41,512 bases of DNA from Chloroflexota bacterium. Lineage in GTDB: Bacteria > Chloroflexota > Anaerolineae > SpSt-313. Numbering within the stretch: position 1 is the stretch's first letter; each line of letters opens with the position of its first letter. The notes beneath the pieces are model-generated. The model was not told where the DNA came from. It was given only the letters and a program-made list of their open reading frames with translations, and did not search any database. Both the position numbers and the translations under genes were made by a program. Below, one piece after another: positions 33,025-41,370 of the stretch. The DNA lies in the NCBI GenBank assembly GCA_029553955.1, contig JAKPJZ010000137.1, positions 1-41,512 of the forward strand. The letters are read 5' to 3'.

Positions 33025-34242
33025 ATGGCACTCGAATGGCTTGCCGGCGGCACCGTGACCTCGGTGCCCGGCTTTCTGGCCTCGGGGGTCGCTTGCGGCA
33101 TCAAGCGGCCCGCGGCGCCCGACCTGGCGCTGGTGGCCGCCGAACGTCCCTGCGCCGCCGCGGGGGTCTTTACCACCAACCGCTTCCCCGCGGCGCCGGT
33201 GCTCTACGACCGGGCGGCGCTGGCCGCCAGCCCTTACGTGCAGGCCGTGGCCATCAATGCCGGCTGCGCCAACGCCTGCACCGGCGACGAGGGCCTGGCC
33301 GACGCACGAGAGATGGCCGGCCTCGTGGCGTCAGGCCTGGGCTGCCCACCCGAGGCGGTGCTGGTGATGTCGACCGGCGTCATCGGCGTGCGCCTGCCCA
33401 TGGAGCGGCTGCGCGTGGGCATCCCCCAGGCCGCGCAGGCGCTCTCAGCGGATGGCGGCGCGGCGGCGGCGCGGGCCATCATGACTACCGACACCCGGCC
33501 CAAGGCGTGCGCCGTGCGCACCGTCGTCGGCGGGCGTGTGGTCACCGTCGGCGGCATGGCCAAGGGCTCGGGGATGATCCACCCCAACATGGCCACCATG
33601 CTGGCGGTGATCGCGACCGACGCCGCGGCGACGCCGCCGGTGCTCGACGCGCTGCTGCGCCGCGCCGTGGGCCGCTCCTTCAACGCCGTCACCGTCGACG
33701 GCGACACCAGCACCAACGATACCCTGCTGCTGCTGGCCAACGGCGCGGCCGGCCGCGCCGAGCTCAGCGACCCCGATGCGCCCGAGGCACAGGCGCTCGC
33801 CGAGGCGCTCGAGGTGGTGGCGGTGCACCTGGCGCAGGCCATCGCCCGCGACGGCGAGGGCGCGAGCCACTTTGTGACCGTGCGCGTGCGCGGCGCGGCC
33901 GGCGAGGCCGATGCCCGGCGCGCCGCCAAAGCCGTGGCCAACTCGCCGCTGGTCAAGACGGCCATCTACGGCGGCGACCCAAACTGGGGCCGGGTGCTCT
34001 GCGCCGTGGGCTACAGCGGCTGCGCGGTTGACCCCGCGCGCGCGGCGCTGTGGTTCGGCGAATTGGCCCTCGTCGCCGGCGGCCGCCCGCTTGACTATGA
34101 CGAGAAGCAGGCCGCTGCCGTCCTGCAGCAACCCGAGGTCACCATCACCGTCGACCTGGGCCTGGGCGCCGGCGAGGCCACCGTGTGGACCTGCGACCTG
34201 ACGCACAGGTACGTGGATATCAATGCACATTATCGGACGTGA
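33025..34242 (+). CDS. argJ: Glutamate N-acetyltransferase / ornithine acetyltransferase
   Basis: ArgJ recycles the acetyl group in arginine biosynthesis, moving it from N-acetylornithine to glutamate. The 405-aa protein has AINAGCANACTGDEGL, the autoproteolysis site KGSGMIHPNMATML with predicted cleavage between Ala190 and Thr191, FNAVTVDGDTSTND and IYGGDPNWGR. The ATG at 33025 follows GAGGTG closely. The stop codon is in the first unit of heptamer element G. No other arg genes are near. Whether it is bifunctional cannot be read from sequence. Confidence 0.95.
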   Translation: MALEWLAGGTVTSVPGFLASGVACGIKRPAAPDLALVAAERPCAAAGVFTTNRFPAAPVLYDRAALAASPYVQAVAINAGCANACTGDEGLADAREMAGLVASGLGCPPEAVLVMSTGVIGVRLPMERLRVGIPQAAQALSADGGAAAARAIMTTDTRPKACAVRTVVGGRVVTVGGMAKGSGMIHPNMATMLAVIATDAAATPPVLDALLRRAVGRSFNAVTVDGDTSTNDTLLLLANGAAGRAELSDPDAPEAQALAEALEVVAVHLAQAIARDGEGASHFVTVRVRGAAGEADARRAAKAVANSPLVKTAIYGGDPNWGRVLCAVGYSGCAVDPARAALWFGELALVAGGRPLDYDEKQAAAVLQQPEVTITVDLGLGAGEATVWTCDLTHRYVDINAHYRT

Positions 34243-34362
34243 GGCGTGATACGTGATGCGTGATGTGTGTTGCGTGTTCCGTTCGCCTGTGCGGACAGAC
34301 GGAACACGCAACACGCAACAGAGCCTGGGCAACGCCGACACGCATCACGCCCCACGCCTCTA
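34237..34362. repeat. Heptamer repeat element G (inverted sister copy of E)
   Basis: Units GTGAGGC, GTGATAC, GTGATGC, GTGATGT lead into a hairpin core (GTTGCGTGTTCCGT paired with ACGGAACACGCAAC), then GAGCCTGGGCAACGCCGACA and CACGCAT units. It covers the gap between the convergent argJ and small membrane protein genes. The near-identical reverse complement lies at 25266-25382. Confidence 0.85.
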
Positions 34363-34623
34363 GCGTCGCTTCTTGCGCCGCTGCCGGGGGATGGGCGGCG
34401 GCTGCATCTGCACGTAGCGCTGCGTGATGATGCGCGTGTCGAGGATCGCGGCGACGGCGAGGGCGAGCAGCCCCACCGCAAGGAGCAGCATCAAGGTCTC
34501 GATCGAGACAATCCTCAGGGCACCCAGGACGATCGTGGCCACCGCCAGGGCCAGCGCCACGGCCTTGAGCACAAAGGCGGCCACCTGCCGCGGCGGCAAC
34601 TCGGGCTGCAAGCGCGGCTGCAC
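34360..34623 (-). CDS. Small hypothetical membrane protein
   Basis: The 87-aa protein has two hydrophobic helices (AAFVLKAVALALAVATIVLG and TLMLLLAVGLLALAVAAIL), a Pro-rich N-terminus and a basic C-terminus (RQRRKKRR). The GTG start at 34623 is preferred because GGGAGG lies 7 nt upstream and the promoter's start point (~34653) is downstream of the alternative ATG at 34677. Function unknown; the basic tail suggests a cytoplasmic C-terminus. Confidence 0.7.
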   Translation of the reverse strand: MQPRLQPELPPRQVAAFVLKAVALALAVATIVLGALRIVSIETLMLLLAVGLLALAVAAILDTRIITQRYVQMQPPPIPRQRRKKRR

Positions 34624-34659
34624 AGCATGACCTCCCACACGACAGGCTGCGTTTGGGCA

Positions 34660-34688
34660 ACTATAGCATCGCAGCATCCGCCCGTCAA
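34660..34688 (-). promoter_or_regulatory. Promoter of the small membrane protein gene
   Basis: On the minus strand TTGACG (34683-34688), 17 bp, then TATAGT (34660-34665). It overlaps the last codons of the CDF gene and decides the GTG start at 34623. Confidence 0.6.
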
Positions 34689-35839
34689 CGCCTTTCGCTG
34701 TGCTCGTCCACAGCGGCGGCCTGGGCGACGCCCTGGCTTGCGGGCTCGACGTGTACGGTCACCTGGGCCGCGCCGGGGATTTCGGCACGCAGCATCTCTT
34801 CCAGGCGATGCGCCAGCCCGTGGGCCTGGTCGAGCGAGAGGGCGGGGTCGACCTCCAGGTCGAGAGTGATGAACAGGCGCGCGGCGACCTCGTGGGCCTG
34901 GATGCCGTGCACCGCCGTGCCGGGGATGCGCTGGGCAATGGCGCGGATGCGCTGTTCGACGGTGGGATCGGCGGGCATGGAGCTGCGCTGGGGCTCGATG
35001 TGCACCACCACGTCGCGCAGGCCCGAGACCTCGGCCCGGAGCCGCGCCTCCACGAGGTGAGCGATGTCGTGGCCCTGCTCCACCGGCATGCCCGGCCGCA
35101 CCCGCACGTGCAGGTCAAGGTGGATATCGTCCTCCTGGCCGCGGCTGCGCACACGGTGCACGCTCTGCACGCCGGGCACCTGGCGGGCGGTCTCTTCTAC
35201 CCTGGCGGGGTCGAGCACCGCCGTATCGGCCAGCACCCGCGAGCTGTTGCGCACGATCTGAAAGCCGATCGCGGCGATAAAGGCGGCGATGAGCAGGGCC
35301 AGGACCGGGTCGGCAGCGGGCAGACCCAGGCGCACCGCGATCAGGCCGGCGACGACCGAGACGGAGACCAGGACGTCGGCCCGGGTGTGCAGCGCGTCGG
35401 CGATGAGGATCTGGCTCTTCAGTTCGCGCCCCCGGCGGTATTCGTACAGGGCGACGTAGGTCTGCACGGCGATGCTCACCAGGGGGGCGGCAAAGGTGCC
35501 GAGAGTCACCACCGGCGTGGCCGGAAAGCGGAAGCGGTTGATGGCGCTCTGCACCAATTGGGCGGTGGTGACAAAGAGTAGCACCGAGATGCCGGCGGTG
35601 GCGAGCGACTCGAAGCGGCGGTGGCCGTAGGGGTGGCCGGGGTCGGGAGGCCGCGCGGCGACAGCGATGCCGACGAGCCCGACGATGTTGGAGGCGCTGT
35701 TCAGCAGCGAGTCAAAGCCGTCGGCGAGCACGCTCAGCGAGCCGCTGACGACGCCGATGGCCATCTTGACGGCGGTCACCAGCAGGTTCAGGGCCAGGGT
35801 ATAGAGCAGCACCCCGCGGATGGCGGCAAACTTGGCCAT
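34685..35839 (-). CDS. Cation diffusion facilitator (CDF) transporter with duplicated C-terminal domain
   Basis: CDF proteins export divalent metal ions by proton exchange. The 384-aa protein has six predicted membrane helices. The first metal site is LADGFDSLLN (Asp40, Asp43, Asn47), where most relatives have His and Asp; the second, DALHTRADVL, is canonical. The cytoplasmic part carries two similar dimerisation domains in tandem (GHDIAHLVEARLRAEV and QAHGLAHRLEEMLRAEI, each ending VVVHIEP/VTVHVEP), so it is longer than a typical ~300-aa CDF. Metal choice is unknown. The ATG at 35839 follows GAGG; an upstream ATG at 35869 is less likely. Confidence 0.9.
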   Translation of the reverse strand: MAKFAAIRGVLLYTLALNLLVTAVKMAIGVVSGSLSVLADGFDSLLNSASNIVGLVGIAVAARPPDPGHPYGHRRFESLATAGISVLLFVTTAQLVQSAINRFRFPATPVVTLGTFAAPLVSIAVQTYVALYEYRRGRELKSQILIADALHTRADVLVSVSVVAGLIAVRLGLPAADPVLALLIAAFIAAIGFQIVRNSSRVLADTAVLDPARVEETARQVPGVQSVHRVRSRGQEDDIHLDLHVRVRPGMPVEQGHDIAHLVEARLRAEVSGLRDVVVHIEPQRSSMPADPTVEQRIRAIAQRIPGTAVHGIQAHEVAARLFITLDLEVDPALSLDQAHGLAHRLEEMLRAEIPGAAQVTVHVEPASQGVAQAAAVDEHSERR

Positions 35840-35918
35840 CACAAGCCTCAGCTCTGCAGCGGGCCTCATCAGGCCGCCGCAGAAAGCTATCAGCTAGAAT
35901 GGTGCCAAGGGCCTTCCC

Positions 35919-37163
35919 CTATTCGTAGACTTTTTCGTCGCTCAGCTCGGCATCGGCGGCGTCGCCCTCCATGTCGCGCGCGCCGCCCCGCCCGGCCAGC
36001 AGCTCGTGCTGATACTCGCTCTGGATGATGAGGTCCATGATCTCGTTGGTCCCCGTCCAGATCATGATCAGGCGCGTGTCGCGCAGCAGCCGCTCCACCG
36101 GGTAGACGCGGGTGTAGCCGATGCCGCCCATGATCTGCATGGCGTGGTTCACCACCTGCCAGGCCGTCTCGGTGGCAAACTTTTTCGCCTCCGAGACCAG
36201 GCGCCGGCAGCGGCGGGGGTCATCGCCGGCATCGACGGCGCGGGCGGCGCCGTAGACGAGCAGGCGCGCGGCGTCGAGCGCCGTGATGCTGTCGGCAATC
36301 TTAAAGCTGACGCCCTCAAAGGCGCGGATCTTGTGCCCAAAGGCCTTGCGCCGCTCGGCATAGCGCGCGGCGATCTCGAGCGCTGCGCGGCCCATGCCCA
36401 AGGCCCCGGCGGCGCTGGTCATGCGCTCGGGGATCATCATCTGGTAGAACACCGCCGCCGCACCGTTCTCTGGCCCGATCAGGTTGGCCGCCGGCACGCG
36501 CGCGCCGCGGAAGGTCAGCCGCCCCGTGCCGCCGCCGCGGGTGCCCATCAGGCCGTAGACGTGCGCCACCTGGATGCCGTCGCCCTCTGGCCCGCGCTCG
36601 GCGATAAAGGCGCTCAGGCCCTCGTGCGGCCGCGCCTGCGGATCGGTGCGCGCGTAGACCAGGAACAGGTCGGCCCCCTCGGCGCCGACGACAAAGCGCT
36701 TCTGGCCGTCGAGCACATAGTCGTCGCCGTCGCGCTGCGCCTTGGTGGTGGTGCCGAAAAAGTCGGAGCCGCCACGCGGCTCGGTGAGCGCCTCGGCCAC
36801 CGCCAGCCGGCCGCTCAGGATGGCGGGCAGCCAGCGCGCCTGCTGCTGAGGCGTGCCGAAGCGGGCGATGGCCTCGCCGACGATCGAGGGCAGCGAGTAG
36901 AGGCAGGCCAGCGAGGTGCCCAGCACGCCGACCTCCTCCAGGGCCACAATCTCGTCGGCCCAGCCCAGCCCGCGGCCGCCAAGCTCCACCGGGAAGCGCA
37001 GGCCCAGCAGCCGCCGTCGCGCTGCCTCGGCCACGTACTCGCGCGGGTAGCGCACCTTGTCGTCGTCCATGTCGAGGATGAGCTGCCGGGGCACCCAGCG
37101 CACAAAGTCGCGCACCTCGTCGCGGAGGTCCTTTTGGGCGGGGGTCAGCATCGCGTCGAGCAT
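35919..37163 (-). CDS. Acyl-CoA dehydrogenase family protein
   Basis: The 414-aa flavoenzyme has [13 protein letters not shown] (123-135), the substrate and FAD loops, RRKAFGHKI (271-279) and [17 protein letters not shown] (346-362). At the usual catalytic-base position (IYEGT in medium-chain enzymes) it has IWTGT, with Thr370 replacing Glu. Glu246 in [13 protein letters not shown] aligns with the base position of isovaleryl-CoA and long-chain dehydrogenases, so it may use that geometry. The ATG at 37163 has AAGGAGGAG upstream; the frame to 37415 runs through a palindrome and is not used. No acyl-CoA partners are adjacent; electron acceptor unknown. Confidence 0.9.
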   Translation of the reverse strand: MLDAMLTPAQKDLRDEVRDFVRWVPRQLILDMDDDKVRYPREYVAEAARRRLLGLRFPVELGGRGLGWADEIVALEEVGVLGTSLACLYSLPSIVGEAIARFGTPQQQARWLPAILSGRLAVAEALTEPRGGSDFFGTTTKAQRDGDDYVLDGQKRFVVGAEGADLFLVYARTDPQARPHEGLSAFIAERGPEGDGIQVAHVYGLMGTRGGGTGRLTFRGARVPAANLIGPENGAAAVFYQMMIPERMTSAAGALGMGRAALEIAARYAERRKAFGHKIRAFEGVSFKIADSITALDAARLLVYGAARAVDAGDDPRRCRRLVSEAKKFATETAWQVVNHAMQIMGGIGYTRVYPVERLLRDTRLIMIWTGTNEIMDLIIQSEYQHELLAGRGGARDMEGDAADAELSDEKVYE

Positions 37164-37282
37164 CGTCGCTCCTCCTTGGGCCCTGTCGCAGACCCAGACT
37201 ATCCTCTTGGAACGCCACGCACTCGGGACAGTATGCCGTCCGGGCACAACGCTTCGCATATAGCCGGAACGGGGCCTTTTGG

Positions 37283-37342
37283 GGGGTCTGTTCGGTGGGC
37301 TGGCCGGCGCCGCGGCGCCGGCCAGCCCACCGAACAGACCCC
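37283..37342. repeat. 60-bp perfect palindrome without a loop
   Basis: Arms of 30 nt (37283-37312 and 37313-37342) are exact reverse complements with axis GCCG|CGGC. It lies in the presumed leader of the acyl-CoA dehydrogenase mRNA, where it would form a very strong hairpin and could limit expression. Confidence 0.9.
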
Positions 37343-37487
37343 TCTCGGTGCCAGGCCGGGTGGATGCGGAGCACGCCAACCGGCAGCGACCCGGATAGCC
37401 CGCGCCCGCCGGCACTGATGGGCCAGGTATGGCTGCCGTGTCAGGCGACAGCCTGTTGGAGAGACGGAATTGTGGTAGTCTTCTTAT

Positions 37488-37515
37488 ATTGTATCATGCA
37501 CAGGTCGCGTGTCAA
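37488..37515 (-). promoter_or_regulatory. Promoter candidate for the acyl-CoA dehydrogenase gene
   Basis: On the minus strand TTGACA (37510-37515), 16 bp, then TACAAT (37488-37493). It is about 325 bp upstream of the start, so the 60-bp palindrome would be in the leader. Confidence 0.5.
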
Positions 37516-37552
37516 GACTCGCACATCGCCAGGCCATCAGCGGGCCGAGCGC

Positions 37553-37708
37553 TGGGGGTGTATCCCACAATCGTCTGTGCAACAGGCATACGTTGCGCAC
37601 GCCGCTCCGCCCGAGGCTTACCACGGGAGCCTCGGGCGTGGGCGGCAGACGTCGAGACCATACGCATCATTCGGGCCCGAAATACACAGACGATTCTGGG
37701 GTATACCC
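37553..37708. repeat. Inverted-repeat element bounded by CAGACGATTNTGGG
   Basis: Ends TATCCCACAATCGTCTGTG (37561-37579) and CACAGACGATTCTGGGGTAT (37685-37704) are near-perfect reverse complements. Inside is a second hairpin with 11-bp arms CGCCCGAGGCT (37608-37618 and 37628-37638). The end motif recurs at 5621 and 38744, each upstream of a gene. Confidence 0.7.
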
Positions 37709-37836
37709 GAGAGCTAGGTTTGGCCTTTTGGAGCGCTGCGCATATGCTGCAGCATCGGTTCTTTTCTTTTTGCAGTCTGCCGGAGCGGCGCAAGCGACCC
37801 GGCTGTTGCCGGGGTGTGGAGGGAGGCGGATTCCCT

Positions 37837-38646
37837 ATGAAGATCTATGTCATCTGCGACCTGGAGGGCACCGCGGGGGTGGTGGACCACCGCCGCCAGT
37901 GCTGGTTCGACGGCGCCGACTATCCGCAGGCGCGCCGCCTCGCCACCTTGGAGCTGAACGCGCTCGTAGAGGGGGCGCTCGAGGGCGGCGCTACCGACAT
38001 CCTCGCCTGGGACGGCCATGGCAACTTTCCCGGCGGGCTGGACCCCGAGTTGGTGCATCCGGCCTGCCGCCTCATCACCGGCGCGGGCGACGGCGGGTCG
38101 GTGGCGGTCGACAGCTCGTTCGACGCCATGTTCCTCCTCGGCCTGCATGCCATGGCCGGCGCCGAGCGCAGCGTCCTCGCCCACAGCTTCTGGCCCGGCG
38201 TCGCCGCCTGCTGGCTCAACGGGGTCAAGATCGGCGAGGTCGGCCTGAACACCTTCACCTTCGGGCGCATGGGCGTGCCCACTGTGTTCATCAGTGGCGA
38301 CCGTGCCGGCGCCGAGGAGGCGCGCGCCCTCATCCCGGCCATCGAGATGGCGGTGGTCAAAGAGGGATTGGCGACTACCTGCATCGGCGAGAAAGGCCTC
38401 GAGCCTTCGCCGGCCATCACGCTCGCGCCCGAGCAGGCGCGCCAGGTGATCCGTGGGGCCGCGTGGCGCGCCATGGGTAAGGTCGGCACGGTGGCCCCCT
38501 GGTCCCTCGAGCCGCCCTACACCTGGCGCGTGCAGTTCAGGACGGAAGAACTGGCGGCGCAGCGCGCGAGCCGGACGGGCGTGCGGCGCATCGATGCCTG
38601 CACCCTCGAAACCGTCGCCGCCGCTGCGCCCGACGTCATCCTGTAG
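37837..38646 (+). CDS. dppA: D-aminopeptidase, M55 family (DppA-like)
   Basis: DppA is a zinc-dependent D-specific aminopeptidase that releases D-amino acids from small peptides. The 269-aa protein has the M55 metal motifs at expected places: CDLEGTAGV (7-15), DGHGN, LGLHAMAGAE and LNGVKIGEVGLN. The ATG at 37837 has GGAGGGAGGCGG upstream. It is of family length and has no signal peptide. With the D-aminoacylase at 31324-32952 it points to use of D-amino acids from peptidoglycan or necromass. No peptide transporter is adjacent. Confidence 0.92.
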   Translation: MKIYVICDLEGTAGVVDHRRQCWFDGADYPQARRLATLELNALVEGALEGGATDILAWDGHGNFPGGLDPELVHPACRLITGAGDGGSVAVDSSFDAMFLLGLHAMAGAERSVLAHSFWPGVAACWLNGVKIGEVGLNTFTFGRMGVPTVFISGDRAGAEEARALIPAIEMAVVKEGLATTCIGEKGLEPSPAITLAPEQARQVIRGAAWRAMGKVGTVAPWSLEPPYTWRVQFRTEELAAQRASRTGVRRIDACTLETVAAAAPDVIL

Positions 38647-38701
38647 GGGCGGTGCTTGCCAGCGGCCCATCACGGCAGGCCGGGTTTCTTACCCGGCTTG
38701 G

Positions 38702-38757
38702 CTCCTTGTGCCCTTTGTGGTGATCGTCCCCCGTCGGTTACCGACGATTCTGGGATA
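38702..38757. repeat. Diverged copy of the 5579-5636 repeat
   Basis: CTTGTGCCCTTTGTGGTGATCG, a small GTCGGTTACCGAC hairpin, then GACGATTCTGGGATACA follow the same order as at 5579-5637. Both copies precede a plus-strand gene by about 80-90 bp. Confidence 0.6.
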
Positions 38758-38775
38758 CACGCACGGCCGGCAAGT

Positions 38776-38804
38776 TTGGCCCTCTCCCGGCTTTGTGCTA
38801 GACT
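38776..38804 (+). promoter_or_regulatory. Promoter of the AKR-ferredoxin gene
   Basis: TTGGCC (38776-38781), 17 bp, then TGC-TAGACT (38799-38804), an extended -10, 43 bp before the ATG at 38848. Confidence 0.5.
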
Positions 38805-38847
38805 GTATCTCTTCGCACAATGCCGTTCTTGCAGACAAGGAGGCATC

Positions 38848-39963
38848 ATGGAGCAGCGCAGGCTGGGCCGGACGGGGCTTGACGTGGGGGCGATCGGGCT
38901 GGGCACCGAGTATTTGCTGCACAGCGCGCCCGAGACCATTGCCCGGGTGATCGCGACGGCGGCGGAGCAGGGGGTGAGCTACATCGACCTGCTCTACTCC
39001 CACCGTAGTTTTCTCGACAAGTTCGCGCCGGCGCTGCAACCGGTGCGCGAGCGGGTGACCCTCGCGGTGCACCTGGGCAACGCCGACGAGGGCCAGCCCC
39101 CGGCGTGGTTCCTGGGCCGCGAGGCGGTGGAGCGGCTGTACGCCGGCGCCCTGGCGCAGCTCGGCACCGAGTATGCCGATGTGGTGCTGATCCAGATCCT
39201 CGATTTCGACGACGGCTGGCGCCGCTGCTTCGAGCAGGGCCTGGAGATCGCCCAGCGCCTGCAGCGCGAGGGCCGGGCGCGCTACGTCGGCGCCAGCCTG
39301 CACCACGCGTCGTACGCGCTCGAGGCGGTGAAGACTGGCGCCGTCGATGTGCTGATGTACCCGGTGAACATGGCCGGCCACGCCATCCCCGGCAACGCGG
39401 AGCTCTTTGCCGCCTGCGCCCGCGAGCGGGTGGGCCTGGTGGCCATGAAGCCCTACGGCGGCGGCAAGCTCCTGCCGGGGCACGGCTCGAACTATATGCA
39501 CTGGTTCCAGGCAGGCGGGGCGTATGTCGAGACCAGCGGGATCGCCGGGCTGACGCCGGTGCAGTGCCTGAGCTATGTGCTGGCGCAGCCTGGGGTGTGC
39601 GCCACGGTGCCGGGGGTCAAAGACGAGCGCGAGCTGGCGGCGGCGCTGCACTACCTCGAGGCCACGGCCGAGGAGCGGGACCTGACGGCGGTGACGGCGC
39701 GCTTTCGCACCTACGAGCCGGGCGAGTGCACCTACTGCAACCACTGCCTGCCCTGCCCGGCCGGCATCGACGTCGGCGAGCTCATCCGCCTCACCGACCA
39801 GGCCCGCGCCGGCCTCAGCGACGCCCTGCGCGCGGCCTACGCGGCGCTGCCCGCCCACGCCACCGACTGCACCTTCTGCGAGACGTGCATGGAGCGCTGC
39901 CCCTTCAAGGTGCACGTCGTCGACCGCATGAACGAGGCCATGGACCGCTTCGGGCGAGGTTAG
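38848..39963 (+). CDS. Aldo/keto reductase-fold protein with C-terminal two-cluster ferredoxin domain
   Basis: The 371-aa protein joins an AKR-type barrel (MEQRRLGRTGLDVGAIGLGT at the start) to a C-terminal region with two [4Fe-4S] motifs, CTYCNHCLPCP and CTFCETCMERCP. The AKR catalytic tetrad seems altered: Asp47 is kept, the usual Tyr position is His52 (a Tyr lies at 50), the Lys position is His75 (AVHLG) and the His position is Gln116 (LIQILD). It may therefore not be a classical NADPH carbonyl reductase, and electrons may pass through the clusters. The ATG at 38848 has AAGGAGG 5 nt upstream. The substrate is unknown. It stands alone, convergent with the DUF711 gene. Confidence 0.87.
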   Translation: MEQRRLGRTGLDVGAIGLGTEYLLHSAPETIARVIATAAEQGVSYIDLLYSHRSFLDKFAPALQPVRERVTLAVHLGNADEGQPPAWFLGREAVERLYAGALAQLGTEYADVVLIQILDFDDGWRRCFEQGLEIAQRLQREGRARYVGASLHHASYALEAVKTGAVDVLMYPVNMAGHAIPGNAELFAACARERVGLVAMKPYGGGKLLPGHGSNYMHWFQAGGAYVETSGIAGLTPVQCLSYVLAQPGVCATVPGVKDERELAAALHYLEATAEERDLTAVTARFRTYEPGECTYCNHCLPCPAGIDVGELIRLTDQARAGLSDALRAAYAALPAHATDCTFCETCMERCPFKVHVVDRMNEAMDRFGRG

Positions 39964-39984
39964 GGCGGGAACTCACCACAGAGA

Positions 39985-40132
39985 ACACATAGAACACAGA
40001 GGTACTGAGGATCGGTGTTCATCTGCGCTCATCTGTGGCCAGAGCAGGCCCCTCTGAGCGAGTAGATGCCGCGAGCGCGGTAGGGGCGAGGTCACCTCGC
40101 CCCTACTCTGCGCCCTCTGCGTCCTCTGCGGC
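39985..40132. repeat. Intergenic repeat with a 13-bp-arm palindrome
   Basis: GTAGGGGCGAGGT and its complement flank a single C (40080-40106), forming a near loop-less hairpin between the convergent AKR and DUF711 genes; it could terminate both. The flanking CACAGAGAACACATAGAACA and CCTCTGCGTCCTCTGCGG tracts resemble dispersed intergenic repeats. No gene is seen. Confidence 0.6.
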
Positions 40133-41347
40133 TCAGCCTCGTTGGTACCTGGCGAGCGTGACGGTCTCTTCGGTCGCCAGCGGACCCTGGCTCAGGCCGT
40201 CGCCAAGGGCCATGACGCGGCTGTTGGCGAAATAGGGGAAATCAAAGGTCACCGGGTCGCCGGCCTGCTTGCCTGGCAACGGCATCAGCCGCGCGGTGAG
40301 CGGCTTGCCGCTGCGCAGGGCCAGCGCGCCCACATCGGCCAGCACCCCCGCCAGGGCGTCGACCGAGGCGTCGCCGGGCAGGGGGATGGTGTCGAGCCCG
40401 GTGCCGCACACGGCCGACATCAAGAGCAGGTCGTGCACCCTCAGCGCGCCCTCGCCGGCGCGCGCGGCCAGGCCGGCGTCTTCGAGCACCGGCAGCATCA
40501 GCCCCGAAAAGCCGGCGCGCGGGAACCGGGCGCCCTGCACGGCGTCGGCGAGCAAGGCGGCGGCGAGCACGCCGCCCTCGGCCCCCGCCGGCGCGCCCAG
40601 GAGCGCCAGCGCCGTGCCCAGGCTGCGCGCCTCTTCGGGGTAGGGGGCCAGCGAAAAGTCGAGGCCCACAAAGCGCACCGCGAGCGCGGCCTCGAGGCCC
40701 TGCGCCACGTCGGCCAGTTGTGCCCCGGCGCGCTCGATGGCCTCGTGCAGCCGCGCCGCCGCCTGCGCCGGCGTGCGCGCATCGCGGCAGGCGGCGACAG
40801 CCAGGTCGGCGCACTCCACCGCCAGGGCAAAGTGCGGCTCGGGCCCGGCAGCGTACGAGGCGGGGAAGAAGGGCGTCTCGGGGGCGCAGTTGGCCAGCGC
40901 CGCCAGGTAGAGGTTGCCAAAGCCGTCGCCCGACTGCTCGGCCACGGCGCGGATAAGCGCGGCGGCGCGGCGGCTGGCGCCGAGGCTCAGGTGGCCGTGG
41001 CAGTCGGCGATCTCCACCGAGGCAAAGGCCTGGCCGGCGGCCAGCGGCCCGGCGAGGGCATCGATGTAGGCCGGGTCGTCGCCCAGGCGCACCGGACCCA
41101 GTGCCACATAGTCGATTGCCCCGGCCTTGGCGAGCGCGGCGAGCCGGGCGGCCAGCTCGGGCAGCGCCGCCGGGTCGGGCAGGTACGCCGGGAAGGGCGT
41201 CGTCGCCAGGCGCACCGTCTGCACCGTGTAGCCGTGGCGCTCATAGGCCGTGCGCGCGGCGCGCAGGAACGCGGCCGCGCCGGTCACAGCGCCCTCGTCG
41301 ACGGGATAGCTGCCGGGCATAAAGGCGGTGATGGCTCGGATCTGCAT
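40133..41347 (-). CDS. DUF711 (UPF0210) family protein
   Basis: The 404-aa protein begins MQIRAITAFMPG and contains ECADLAVAACRDARTPAQAA, VGLDFSLAPYPEEARSLG, SGLMLPVLEDAGLAARA, LLLMSAVCGTGLDTIPLPGD and FANSRVMALGDG, the pattern of the DUF711 family. Members relate structurally to pyruvate-formate-lyase-like barrels, but the function is unknown. The ATG at 41347 has GGAGGTGC upstream. The length is close to the ~450-aa norm, slightly short. Upstream is a tandem repeat that runs to the window edge, so its promoter cannot be placed. Confidence 0.85.
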   Translation of the reverse strand: MQIRAITAFMPGSYPVDEGAVTGAAAFLRAARTAYERHGYTVQTVRLATTPFPAYLPDPAALPELAARLAALAKAGAIDYVALGPVRLGDDPAYIDALAGPLAAGQAFASVEIADCHGHLSLGASRRAAALIRAVAEQSGDGFGNLYLAALANCAPETPFFPASYAAGPEPHFALAVECADLAVAACRDARTPAQAAARLHEAIERAGAQLADVAQGLEAALAVRFVGLDFSLAPYPEEARSLGTALALLGAPAGAEGGVLAAALLADAVQGARFPRAGFSGLMLPVLEDAGLAARAGEGALRVHDLLLMSAVCGTGLDTIPLPGDASVDALAGVLADVGALALRSGKPLTARLMPLPGKQAGDPVTFDFPYFANSRVMALGDGLSQGPLATEETVTLARYQRG

Positions 41348-41370
41348 AGCACCTCCGTTGGGGGGCCCTC

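Larger units (their letters stand above)
37164..37836. other. Non-coding gap with palindrome and repeat element
   Basis: This gap of about 670 bp has no gene that I can support. It contains the loop-less palindrome at 37283-37342, a minus-strand promoter at 37488-37515 and the nested inverted-repeat element at 37553-37708. The open frames across it are produced by the palindrome and GC bias. GTGGAGGGAGGCGG at 37816-37829 is the ribosome binding site for the DppA gene. Confidence 0.6.

Noticed and set aside
34624..34677. ATG start at 34677 for the small membrane protein
   Set aside because: The predicted transcription start is downstream of it and it lacks a ribosome binding site, whereas the GTG at 34623 has GGGAGG.
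37164..37415. N-terminal extension of the acyl-CoA dehydrogenase
   Set aside because: It would be encoded by the palindrome and has no family match; a strong ribosome binding site precedes the ATG at 37163.
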